This document shows, one piece after another, positions 26,519 through 38,118 of a stretch of DNA of 64,000 nucleotides. The notes beneath the pieces are model-generated. The model worked only from the letters and a program-made list of their open reading frames with translations. It made no database searches and was not told the origin of the DNA. The number at the start of each line of letters is the position of its first letter. Position 1 is the first letter of the stretch. The stretch comes from Colius striatus (Eukaryota > Chordata > Aves > Coliiformes > Coliidae). The stretch lies in contig NC_084760.1 of NCBI RefSeq assembly GCF_028858725.1, positions 95,849,867 through 95,913,866 on the forward strand, given 5' to 3'. A program made the position numbers and the translations under genes.

Positions 26519-26568
26519 ATGGTTTGTGGGTGATAACGTGTGCAAGTGCCTCAAGTTTCTCCTACAAG
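26519..26568 (+). other. STON1: STON1 exon 2, 5' UTR part
   Basis: The acceptor has a strong pyrimidine tract (tttgttgtttctttgtag, ending at 26518). The 50 nt before the start codon include TGA in the frame of the exon 1 upstream ATG. An open frame continues upstream of the acceptor to 26458, but its residues do not resemble stonin and the family start is at 26569. Confidence 0.7.
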
Positions 26569-28495
26569 ATGTGTTCCAAAAATCCAGCAAATTGGGTCAC
26601 CTTTGATGATGAGCCGCTCTTCCAGTCACCTCAGAAATTGGTTGACAATCAGAGCAGTTGTAAAGCAAATGGCCTTAAACTAAATCTGTCTAGCTTGCAT
26701 GAGTCTTCAAGTAGGTCATCTTCTACAGGCAGCACTCCACTCTCATCTCCTGTAGTTGACTTCTACCTAAGTCCCGGACCCCCCAGCAACTCTCCACTTA
26801 CTACACCTACCAGAGACTACCCAAAGCCTGGTGTTCACCTCCTTTATCCCATCCCTGAGTGGCCACCAAATGTTAACCTTCTTCCATCACCTGCGACCCC
26901 CTCCTCCTTAACCTCGCAGAAACCGAGCAGCCTTCCTTTCAACGCTTCACCTAATGATCACCCAGTTAAGACTTTGGTCTCCAAATCAACAGACGAGGGA
27001 AGTCCTAATCTGCCAGGAAGCTACGAGGAGTCAGGAGAGTTGCCATCACCATCAGGGCACTTCCCAAACTTCCAGAGCGACTGTGCTTTTTCCAGTCCTT
27101 TTTGGAAGGAAGAGTGCTCACTCAGCACGTCATTGGCTAATGTTGGCGCGCACAGGAAGGACAAGGCCCTCGACAGGAGTGTCTGTCATCCTAAAGACAA
27201 AGAAACTTGTCACAATCAGAAAAGCCTTAACCAGGGCTCCTTCAGCTACATCTGCGAGAGGCTTGAACACCTGCAAGCTGAGAGCTGCGGCGCCGCAGGA
27301 AGCACTCCCATCTCCAATGCCCACGCGTGGCACAAGCCCTCCCCTGCCATCCCACGCGGCCTCTTCAGGAGCCGGAAAGCAGAGGGGTGGCCGTTCATGC
27401 TGAGGATTCCCGAGAAGAAGAACATGATGTCATCTCGGCAGTGGGGCCCTATTTACCTTAGCGTCCTGGCTGGAGGTGTGTTGCAGATGTACTACGAAAA
27501 GGGCCTAGAGAAACCTTTCAAGGAGTTCCAGCTGCAGCCACACTATAAGTTGTCTGAACCCAAATTGGAGAGCTATAATGTCTCGGGAAAAATCCATACT
27601 GTGAAGATAGAGTGCGTGTCTTACACAGAGAAAAGGAGGTATCACCCCAAAATAGAAGTGATCCATGAGCCAGAGGTTGAGCAGATGTTAAAGCTGGGCA
27701 CCACAGATTATAATGACTTCACTGATTTCCTTGTAACCGTCGAGGAAGAGCTTATGAAACTTCCCACTGTTTGTAGACAAAAGAGAAATTATGAAGAGCA
27801 AGAAATGTCTCTGGAAATAGTGGATGACTTTTGGGGGAAAGTCACTAAGGCAGAAGGAAAACTTGTAGAAAGTACTGTCATCACGCACGTTTACTGCTTG
27901 TGTTTTGTGAATGGAGGTGCCGACTGCTTTCTAACCCTGAACGACTTGGAGCTCCAGAAGAGGAATGAGTGTTACTTTGAGAAGGAGGAGGAGAAGAAAT
28001 GGATTGATATTCTCGATTGCCATTTCCATAACTGCGTCAAAGCGCAGGAATTCGAACAATCACGAATTGTTAAGTTTACACCTCCAGATGCCTGTAGGCT
28101 GGAACTGATGCGTTTCAGGACACAGTTCAATGGGCAAGACCTTCCCTTTTCTGTGAAGGCTGCGGTAGTTGTTCAGGGGGCGTACATTGAACTTCAGGCT
28201 TTTATAAACATGTCTTCAACTGCTTCAACACCGACGCGTTTACCTTCTGTGAAATACTGTGAAAATGTTATGATACGCTTTCCTGTTCCCATGCAGTGGG
28301 TCAAAGCACTTTGGACCATGAACCTCCAAAGGCAGAAGTCCTTAAAATCCAAAATGAACAGGAGAGCGTGCCTTGGCGCTTTGCACGAGGTCGAATCCGA
28401 TCCTGTAATACAAGTCTCAATTGGAACGGCAAAATACGAGAGTGCCTACAGGGCTGTTGTGTGGAAGATAGACAGGCTTCCAGATAAAAACTCAA
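26569..28495 (+). CDS. STON1: STON1 main coding exon (642 codons + 1 nt)
   Basis: This single large exon holds the N-terminal region, the stonin homology domain and most of the mu homology domain. It ends at DRLPDKNS plus the first base of a serine codon, before gtaaat. The open frame continues to 28632 into the intron (KYLCWKIMG...), but the family sequence continues as SDHPHSLSYKLELGSDQ at 37473, so the donor at 28496 is used in the standard transcript. Confidence 0.96.
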
Positions 28496-31400
28496 GTAAA
28501 TATTTGTGCTGGAAAATTATGGGCTTGGGTGCACATCTCCACTGTTTTTCTGCTTGGATACCTCCATCAGCTCCTGTAGTCTGGGGTTTTATCTGTGAGG
28601 TGGTATTGGTAGAAGCTGGAGTAAACTTTTAGGAAAAAGAGAATATAGCCTTTTTTTTTTTTCTTTTAAAAAAGGGATTTTTGCTAATTTATTTGATGGA
28701 GGCAGGTGTGTTATTTCCAGTAATTTTATGTGTACAGTATCATGGAAGGGGAATCTCATAATTCGGTGTAAACTTCAAGTCTGTAGTAAGAAAAAAGGCT
28801 GGGTTTATGCTTCACGTATAACAGCTGGCCAGTGATGGGATGGGAAGCAAACGCCACATAGGTAAAAGAATTTGCCCACACATTATCACACAGTTAATAG
28901 AAACGGTGGTATCGTAACTGTTGGGTCTTGGCTTTCTAGTATCATTTAAGAAACGGTAGGTATGATACATAACTAGAACGTACTGTGGTCAAACTCACTG
29001 TAAGAAGCTGATGTGCTTTTGCAAAGGTTTTTGCACTCTATTACCCCTCCTGTGGGTTTGTGTAGTGAGATTATATGTTCATGGCAATAACTGCACTGAC
29101 AAACAGTGCCTTCCACTTTATTCCTATTTCTCTCTGGTGGCGATACCTGACTTGCAGGAGTAAAACCACCAAAGTTTACAGTCATGCATGTGGAAATTGT
29201 TAATTTCCCACTGAGTAGAATAGTTAATTTGCCTTATTTTAATAGAGAAAATAGGACTTTTTGTAGCAGGAAAGTATAAATAGATGGTTTTAAAGTTCCA
29301 AGTTTTAGTGGTGTTACCAGATTAATAGCCCTATATAATACTTTTCTAAAGGTGTAAAAATTCTTGAGGAATGCAGTCTTCCGCTTCAAGTTCTGTAGAG
29401 CGAAGGCATTTGATCCTTTGCTTGGATATGCATTATGTGTTTTTGAGGCTTTGGAAATCTGTGCAAGACAGGGCTGTCTATTAAAGCATTTTACCTAAAA
29501 TATCTGTAAAATCTGTACTTTTAAGAAGGAGGCAAGTGTATAATACCAACAAGTGGATTGGCCTAGTCTTGTATCCTAACTGTCTGGACTTAACTAACTA
29601 ACTCTTTAAAATGTCCAGAAAAGATTTAACCTTCTCAAGTCCTGGTTTCAGGCATGCTAGTACTAGGTTGCCGTATCCACTCCCAGGTTTTGGCAGCTAG
29701 ATGTGTGTGCAGGTGAGAGTTAACATTCAAAATAATAGTAAAAAAGAAGAAAAAAAAAGAGTAAAGGCAGAAAAAACTCCTGAGGATTTTTTCCCCCTCA
29801 TTTTTAACTAATTGTAAGTTATATTTGTCTGACCTGTTGTTTAAGTAGTTATGACTTCATTTTTAAAAACATTTTTACAGTTTGATATTTAAGTTCTGCT
29901 TGATATTTCAGTGACAGAAGTAACAGATCAATGGGAAAACTGAGGCAGGAACAAGTGAAAAGGGAATATTATCCTGAGCTTGTATATGAACTAGATTGCT
30001 TTTGGTATTAAAGCAGCACTCGGAAGCATCCTACATCAAGATGCTAGTGCAGCAGTTGCGAAAGCATGAGTGTGAATTATTGTGTGGCTAATAGCAGATG
30101 GGAGCTAGTATTTTTACTAATGATGCTGCACGTAAATACTGGTCCCTTTTGCATGCACACTGGGTCTTGCTTAGGTGATGAGGTCTGTCAATCCTTGATC
30201 AATCATGCCTTTCAGTTTCTAGTGCTGTGTACCGCGGGAGGAACAGCACCAACAGCGCTGTAGGCACATTCAGAAATGACTTCACGTTAACGACATCCTC
30301 GTCTTTTGCTTTGGAAGAAACTGTGGTCAGCTTGGACCTGTGGATAATGCCATATAGTTCCTCCCGAGTTGCCTGAACCCTCCCTTGTACACTCTGTTAT
30401 GTGGATATCTTGTGCTCTGCTTGAAAAGGCTGCCAGTAACTGCCGAGCAAAAGGCAGTGGGAGAGCAGAGGAGATGCAGTATCGGCAGATGGGCTGCTAT
30501 GAAGCAGGGAGCCAAGCCAGAATTAATGGCAGGGGAGAGAAATGACAGTGAGAGAGAGAGAGAAGATAGGGGGAAGCTGTAAGAAGGAGGTTGGAGAGAC
30601 TTGGAAAATGGACAAGGAAGGCAGAGGACTTGATGAAGATATGTAGGAGAACTAACAGGTAGAAGATTCTTCAGGTCTGCAGAATCTGTAGATACGGATG
30701 TCTTGCAGTCTAGGCTTCAAGGATTTGCATGTGCTGGTGGGACCCATGTGTTTTTCCCAAAGCTTATGGGATTGGCTCTTTGGGTAGCTTTTAATTTTCT
30801 TTGCTATTTAATATTGGTTTGCTTCTGCAAAATTGAGTCAGCAATTTACTCAGGCAATTTTAAAGAGGATTACAAGTCTTCCAAAGTCTTTAATTCCCTA
30901 CAGTTCATTCATCTTAAGATTTGATGTGCACAATTAACTTCAGATTTATGTTATCTGAAAGCAAGGACTGTTTTTTTGTAGCATTCTACAGCTTTACATT
31001 ATTTTCTACCAGTAGCTTAAACTTTTGTTGTTTGAATAATTCCTCTGGCTGTCTGAGATCTACAAAATAATTTGTATCCTTGAAATGTTCAGGCATTTGA
31101 AAAAAACATTTGGGTAATAATACTGCCCAGTCAAATTGTAAACCTCTCTGCATGCAGTTTTGAGTTTAAAAATAGAGATGTCCCAAGGCATGCCAAAAAT
31201 CTGGAGACGGTCAAAGTAATAGAAATATGTAAACGTTCATAATATGTTTACTGCAGGGAGAAAAATATGTCGAGGCTTTTGCTTTCAAAAAGCCTTTGTC
31301 CAAGGCTGCTTAAAAAAAAAATAGAACAAAAAGAAATGAAGGGAAAAGGAAAGCTTGCCTACAGTTATATTGTAACTCCTTTTATAGTCATGGAAATATG

Positions 31401-34400
31401 TTGGTATCCACTGGATTCTATTAAAGTGCTTCCTTGGAAGAGTGCTGGCCAAATGAAGTGGATGTGAGCTACGAGATACCTCAGATTTTTAAAAGCTGCC
31501 TGTGCTTATTCAGATATATAAATAGAGAGTTTGGAGCCAGAGTGTTAGCATTATCTAACTGGACCCCAGAAGTTAAAACGCCATAGACCCTGGAGGGTTG
31601 ATCTGATGACATTTCGGCCTAATTTAGTCTATGTTTGTGAAATTAGGGCACTGTGTAAGGAAGTGATTTCAGCACAATACCGGGGCCAGTCTTTACACTG
31701 GAAAAGCTATGTGCACCTGTGTTGCCCAGGGAGGTGGGGAGAGACTAGACTTAGAAACACTCTGTTTTAATCCCTTGCTGTGTAAATTTGTGCCTTCTGG
31801 TGTTTCCTGCTAGGCCCATCCTTGGTACCTTGTTTAAGGCAACAATTCTTCAGCTGATTATTGCTCCTTTTGTTTTGCATTGTGGAGCCACTCTGATGAA
31901 GCAGTGGTTAAGCAACACAGAGAAAGGGAGCTAGGGGAGCCAGTGGCTCCTGGGCACCCCTGCTACTGCCTTTGTAGTATCTGAGCATTGACTCTATCAA
32001 TGTGGTTCCCAGCAACCTTCAGCTGCTGCTTTTCTTATTTTCTAAACAGCCTAGGTGGAAACTCCAAGCCATGACTTGGTTGGGAGGGCTCTGTCCCTGC
32101 CCAGCCACCTCTTTCTGGCACCAGCAGCATTGCAAACTGCTCCTTGGTGGTGGAACCTTCCCAGTCTCCTATTTCCTATGCATTTCTCCCAGAAGGTTTG
32201 GTAAAGGTACCCATTTAGACGTAGCTGCAGTTGCTCACTTCTGACAATCCTAATGTTAACCTGTTCTTAGTAATTGTCAATGTTTTCAAAAGAAAACTTT
32301 TAGAATTGGAGCTATTTTGACAAAAGTAGAATTACCACTTCACTAAAATAACCAGCACATTTTTTTTGGCCAGAAGTGCTTGGCTTCATGAGCCTTTCTC
32401 AGGTCAAGGTTGCTTGAATGCTACTCGTACAGGTACATAAGGGCTAAATAGTGTGAGTAGATACAGCAAAGTTAGTTTTTTAATTGTTTGCTAAGGATTA
32501 TACGAAATCTAAATGACAATTGGAATCTAGTTTCATAGTTTTACTGATCTTTGTTTTGGCTTTCTTCTTGTTCTTCAGAGGAAGATTATTCTCTGTGTGA
32601 AGAGAGCAATAATTTGGAACATTTTCAAGAATTAAGAGACAGATTTTCCGATGTAAAATAGGAAAGACTTGGATCTCTCAATTCACAGAGGTCTTAACAA
32701 AGTTGCCCAGACACCTAAACTGAGGGTTTCTGTCTCCTGAGTTAGCTAGTGAAAGCTCGGTTATCTCCCCAAATTATCTGCTTGCCTTTCAGGAGTAATT
32801 TGATTTCATCAGTCCAGGTGGTCACATGTCCATGATGCTTGATGTGCCATGTTTTGGATAACTGGGCTTGCATCTGAAGGTGTTGTCTTACCTTGGTGTA
32901 AGACGCTGTGCCTGTGCCAACTCACGTGTCTTTCCACACCACTACTTTTTCTCTCTTTCTGGTGGATATCTTACTTTTCAGCATTACAGTTTCTTTTGCA
33001 AGAGGATCTTGTACATGCAGGTTCTCTTTCTTCTTCTAACTCCAGTGTAATGCAAGGTCTGGGAAACAATAGCTTCATGGAGCAGAGATAACAAGGCCTG
33101 GCCAGTTTTAGGTGAAAACTGTGGCAATACTCAGAGTCCTACGAAGTACTGGTCAATCACTTTGTTGTCTGACAGCCGATGGGAAGAAGTTGCTCCAAGC
33201 TCCTACAGCCCAGTGGTGGGTGGAAGAACTCTGCAAGTGAAGTGGTGAGTACCTCCTTCTGACATTAGTACATTAGTACAAGAGCTGGATGGGCTGGAGA
33301 GAACCCTGTGTTTTGAGAGTAGGCAAAAAAGGTCCAGTGGACCCTGCTCCAGAGGACCCAGGGCAGTAACTTTGCCAAGATCCCAAAACTACTGTCTCTA
33401 CTTTTTCAGATTACCAGAAAAGGAAGGACCCCAGAACTCATCAGATGCCAACAACCAGGATCACCTCATGAATGTGGGTTAGCAGGAATATAAGCCCAGA
33501 GATTTTCTTTTAAAGGCTATATACAACTGTGCTATGTCTAACTGGAGCCTTTAGCAGCAAACTAAGAGAAATGGCCCATTTGTATCTAGGCCCAAGTGGA
33601 TACCTATGATCCAACATTTACCATCAGATACCTGCCCAAGAAAATTCCAAGCTATTTGTATGCTTCCCTTCCACAACAGGAAGATGCTGAAATTCATCTC
33701 CAAAAGCTGTTTCCCTTTACCACAAATGAACTCAAAGCAAGATGCTACTATTCTTTGATATGCCCTTTCTCCTCAGAGGACCGTATGGTCCCCAGAGGCA
33801 GACCACCGCTTTCCTGCTGAAGGCATGATGTGTCATCTTAGTGTCACAACCCCTGCTGTTTTTTCCAAGACACTTGTGGCTGATGTTGGGCAGCCTGTGC
33901 ATTCCAACCCAGCAAACAACACAAAGACCAAGTCAAGGAAGCATGTTGCCAAGCTGCATCCTGGCACTACTATGGGAGAGTGGAGCAGGTTCTGGGAGCC
34001 AGGAGGAGCACAGCTCAGGTGGGTTGCGGTGCCACAGATGGGATGACCTCTCACAGCTTGGCTCTGAAATTGGATGTTTCTTTGTGGCCTCCTTCGCTGC
34101 TGATGCTGCTGTCACCGCAGCTGTTACTGGGATGATGGTGGATTCAAGGATGGAGAGGCCCACCTCAACAGGGACTCATTCTGCCATGTCCAGACAGGCT
34201 GGAAGAGGGACTGTGGATAAGAGAATGTTAGTGCAAGAGAAATGGGCTTGGACACATCGAAAAATGATCAGCAGCAGATCGTGGACAAGGCCCACATCAC
34301 AGGGGTATACAGATCTACCTGTCACTGTGTAGAAGTGATGAAGTGCCATCTCCTCCTCACACTTGTTTAGTGCTCCAACTTCATTCTCAAGCATTTGGCA

Positions 34401-37400
34401 GGTGGCTTTAACACTTGTTTCTGGCTTTTTTCCATCCTCTGTTTCAGTAATAAAGTCCGACATGTTATAATTTTAGCTGTCTCTGTGTATTGTCTTATTG
34501 TCCTGACACTTTAGCCGCATGCTGCGTTGTACTTAGTGCCTAAGACCTTTACAGGTTTGCAAACTGCGTATCTCTGTTCTTTAGCGCCTTGAAGGACCCT
34601 GTCCCGTAGTGTGCTCAGACATGTGTGCTCCTTGCATGTGCTGGGAGCTCTGATTTAGCACAAATTGCAGTCAGGATCTCCATCCCCTTACCAGCCTTGC
34701 TGTATAGCTGTGGGGTGACTGAGCCTGACTGATGGACAAGTGAAAGAAGTGGTAGGCCGTTACATAAAAGGTGACAGTACTGCCGCTTTTGGTTGTGGAC
34801 CATGGTTTGAGTGCTGGTTTTCTCTTTCTAAGCATGTGTGTATGTCAAAGCATTGTACCTTGACTGGTGCAGGTGGGTTGCAAAGTCTGCAAAAAGGGGT
34901 GAATTTTTTCCATCTGATCTCACCAGCCTCTCCTGCTTGGTTTGGTTTCCCTGACTTGCCAGTTTTGGTGACGGGCATTGCTGGGCATCTGCTTCTCCCC
35001 ACTCACTCTAAAGTTGCTATTATACTGCACATATTTAAGAAGACCTTCATTCCCAAAACTCAAGACCTACACATTTTTTTGTTGCAGTGATCCCTACCAA
35101 TCCCTTTTGTGGATCTGCCCTTGCATTTATGAGTGCAAGTTGTATTACCTCTTCGTTAACTGCTGTAACCAGTTTCTTATGAGCATATGTTAGAGCTGTG
35201 CTTTGGTAGAATGAAGCAGCTAGTCCCACCTGAGTAGCAGCTGCTGCCTCTCCATTGTGATACCCATTTCTTTAAAGACTTTGTGTGGCCACTGTGATAC
35301 TCTTCCATGGTACAGGATTCTAGCTGGTGTGTATATAGCAATATTTTCTGAAATCCAGTTGAGGTTTTCTCTGAACATTGCGAGTAGTTATGTAGAGAAG
35401 CAGCATTTAGGTTAAGAATCAAATGCGGTGTACTGCTGGAAGCCTGCAGGGGTGCTTGTAAATCAGCCAGAGTCCAGGTGGTGAGGACTGCACTTTTCCA
35501 GTGACATGCCTCTTGTCCAAAGCGGTGACTGTAAATGCTGCTGTGTTTCTGCCTGCGTGCCCTTGAGGTTAACCAAACAGAGAGAGGAACACTTGCAGTC
35601 AGCAAACAGCTTTTTAAACTACTGATTATTGTCGTTATTAATCATGGAAAAAAGAAAGGGGGCGAGCAAACGAGTAAAGAGACTTCCCCATCTGAAGTTT
35701 AGGGGCTAATAATCCAACAGACAATCCCCATTCCTTTCTCCCCCTCCCCTTACTTTTTCTTCCAGGCAGTGCTGTTGAGTGTTAACAGCAAGGAAGAGAG
35801 AAGGAATTATTCATTATACTAATTATATAATTAGTCAAAAGGAAAACAAAATGTTAAATGTTTTAGTATCATTAAGACAAGGATGAATTTCATGCTTTTT
35901 AAGCCTCGATTTTTGGGGGCCCGTTGACTTTATGCTGGACTTGGATGAAATCTGGAGGGTGGTTTACTGAATTGGACTTTATTCTGGTTAAGTCAGAGAC
36001 ACGTGTGACAGAACTCTGCCCACCAAACTGTTCAAGTGTAAATAATCTTCTAAAATCAGAACTGGCTTAGGCAGGCTGTGAGGCAGGTTGTAGAGAACAC
36101 CTACAGCACAGGCCTGAGGATGCACCCAGCCCAAGGCTCCCAGGAGCAACGGAGAAATAGCTTTTTATTCTAATATATTTTTGCCTTATGAAATGCCCGT
36201 GAGCCTGTGGATGGTGAAGTGTTATAGCGATTTTTCCCATGAGTTGGATAAAGCTCAATGTATGTTAACTCCATCTCCAGTATTGCCTTCATTCTGATAC
36301 AAAATTGATTCCTGTCACCGGAGAAAGCCAGTGCATAAAGAATGGGACGTTTTTGCCTGAACTTTGAGATGCTGTTCAGCGTAATGGATGAAAACCAAAT
36401 ACACACTGCCAGGTTTGCCTTTGACAAAATACGGCCAATCCTTTCTCTGTTTTCTCTGGTTTTTTTCTCTGCCTGCAGCCAAGTGGTAGTTGGTTGTGCT
36501 GATGCTTAAAATCCTGGAGAGGATGAAAAATGCAGAATTGCTACTTTTTTGCCCCGAAGAATTTGGAGATGTAGTTACAATATAAAGGATTCTTTTCATT
36601 ACATTATATTACTTTCATGCCATAGTGAGCGTGATGAACTTGCTTTCTTCGGTGTTCCTGTGTGCCAGAGAAGGTGAAATGCTTTCCCTCACCATTGCCA
36701 CATGTAAGAAATGCTAAAGCTAGTGATCCCTAGGATCTGAGGCTGGATTAAAGTAACTTAGAATGCGCTACACTCCGTGGTATCATGACTCTGCTTTATA
36801 ACGTGACAGTTTCTTCAGTAAAATTATTTTTTGGAAGAAATGGGTTATGTTCTTTTCCCATAACAAATGAAGTTAGAAAGGGAGTCCAGGTAGCCCTTAT
36901 CCTGGCAGATGGAATATATCTTGTTTGAGCAGCACTCTGAGCTGTGCCTTTATCATCCTGCCATAGACATACTGTAATAAATGATGCTACACAAGATAGC
37001 TGTAGTACTTGAAATAAACACTCCAGTAAAATTCCTACAGCAGAGAGCTCTTGTAAGGGTGGTTGTTGGACACGAGGCAGCATCTCTGCCTCGGCTAAGC
37101 TGGGTTTTATTTTTCTCTGAGAGTAAGAAAAGTATTTTTAAGGGAAAAGTGAGATTCTTCCCTGATAGTCTGAATTTCACAACCAGTCCTGAAGTTTGTA
37201 ACACTCTTCTCTCAATCAGAAGCTGGAAGGATCGGATAAATGTTAGGTAAAGTAATTTTTAAAACTGCAACGATTGTGAAAAGTGTGCAGAAGCAGACAA
37301 AAAATGAATAAGGGGCCACCTCTTGCCCAAATAGCAAAAGATTATAATCTTATAACAACAGCTCTGCATTAATAAAAGACAGGGCTGTGCTCTCTTGCAA

Positions 37401-38118
37401 GTGGCTTAACCTTGCAGTGTAAACAAAGAAAAGATAATTAACTCATGGTGTGAACTTTTTCTTTTCCAAGGCTCAGATCATCCACACAGCCTCTCTTACA
37501 AACTGGAACTCGGATCAGACCAGGAAATACCATCCGACTGGTATCCATTTGCTACCGTCCAGTTCGTTGTTCATGATACCTGTGCCTCAGGAACAGAAGT
37601 GAAGTCGCTGGGCATAGAGAGCGATCTGCAGCCCCAGAAGCACGTTGTTCAGAAAGCTTTTTACAATTGCCAGGTATTTTCAGGGCTATGTTTTCACAGT
37701 TTTCTTCCTCCCCTCTCCCCCATACAGTATTTGCAAAGCGAATGTGCTTTGTGTTCTAAACATATCTTGCACATACTTGTGATACTGGCTCAGAGCAAAA
37801 GAATATTTTAAAAAAAGTTCCTTGTCTGATCAAAGATGGTGTTGAAAAACAGAACTGCAAAGTGCAGTATTGTTTTTGCTCAGTTGAGCTATTTTTGGGA
37901 GTAGCGGTTTTGAAATCTGTTGGGTCTGGAAATGTTTTGATTCTGTGTCAAAGCTTTTATTCATGCTGTTGCTGCAGTTCATGCCTTCCATGCCCAATTA
38001 TTTGCTAACTCTACCTGTTCTTGTTTTCTTTTTCTAACTACAGGTTGAAATTGAAAAGAAGTGGATTAGGCTTGATGGAGAAGATCCAGATAAGGCTGGC
38101 AATTGCCTAATGCAGTAA
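26569..38118 (+). CDS. STON1: STON1, stonin 1 (complete, 734 aa, 3 coding exons)
   Basis: Stonin 1 is a clathrin/AP-2 associated endocytic adaptor related to the AP-2 mu subunit. In mammals it acts as a cargo-specific adaptor, for example for NG2/CSPG4. Coding exons are 26569-28495, 37471-37673 and 38044-38118, giving 734 residues plus TAA; human is 735. The start MCSKNPANWVTFDDE matches the family and carries a WVTF motif at residues 9-12 of the WVxF type that binds the AP-2 alpha appendage. Next comes a low-complexity S/P-rich region (about 50-180), then the stonin homology domain (from about W274, SRQWGPIYL, to about 405), then a mu homology domain to about residue 715. The C-terminus reads VEIEKKWIRLDGEDPDK. 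The first intron splits a serine codon (A/GC). The frame is intact. Identity is certain from protein text and synteny. Confidence 0.96.
32579..32661 (+). CDS. candidate alternative STON1 terminal exon (coding part)
   Basis: A very strong acceptor (tttgttttggctttcttcttgttcttcag) is followed by 83 nt. Joined to the phase-1 end of the main STON1 exon, these encode K and then EEDYSLCEESNNLEHFQELR and DRFSDVK, followed by TAG. That would replace the last 92 residues (the mu-domain end) with a 27-residue acidic tail. This rests only on splice-site strength, phase fit and protein-like composition. I know of no such isoform. A chance open stretch of this length is possible. Confidence 0.3.
33150..34470. 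other. unexplained gene-like segment in STON1 intron
   Basis: This stretch is GC-richer than the surrounding intron and holds longer partial frames on both strands. Examples are + 33841-34332 (163 codons), + 33596-33820, and - 34463-34176 beginning MSDFITETEDGKKPETSVKA. On the + strand it ends with an AATAAA at 34449-34454. I do not recognise any protein in it. It may be a processed pseudogene, a decayed mobile element or chance. Confidence 0.25.
37471..37673 (+). CDS. STON1: STON1 penultimate coding exon (203 nt)
   Basis: The exon follows cttttccaag. With the A carried over from the previous exon it reads S-SDHPHSLSYKLELGSDQ, then IPSDWYPFATVQF and ESDLQPQKHV, ending FYNCQ before gtattt. 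This completes the core of the mu homology domain. It ends in phase 0, which matters for possible joining to GTF2A1L. Confidence 0.95.
38044..38118 (+). CDS. STON1: STON1 last coding exon (stop TAA)
   Basis: The exon follows a T/C-rich tract and acag, and encodes VEIEKKWIRLDGEDPDKAGN followed by CLMQ and TAA. It matches the family C-terminus and aligns without gap to the human length. Confidence 0.95.
   Translation, partial: VEIEKKWIRLDGEDPDKAGNCLMQ

Larger units (their letters stand above)
28496..37470 (+). other. STON1: STON1 intron between main and penultimate coding exons
   Basis: About 9 kb and mostly featureless. Two sub-regions stand out and are listed separately: a frame-compatible exon candidate at 32579-32661 and a denser, gene-like segment at about 33150-34470. 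I recognise no CR1 copy with confidence in this interval. Confidence 0.6.

Noticed and set aside
26458-26568. STON1 start at an upstream in-frame ATG (26458)
   Set aside because: A strong acceptor at 26518 interrupts it, the residues do not resemble stonin, and the family N-terminus begins at 26569.
28496-28632. Continuation of the STON1 frame past KNS to a stop at 28632
   Set aside because: The family sequence continues at 37471 with a perfect phase fit. The read-in peptide is not stonin-like, although intron retention cannot be excluded.
31700-31760. Possible CR1 fragment (gttgcccagggaggtgggga)
   Set aside because: Only about 20 bp resemble CR1 and the flanks do not; too little to call.
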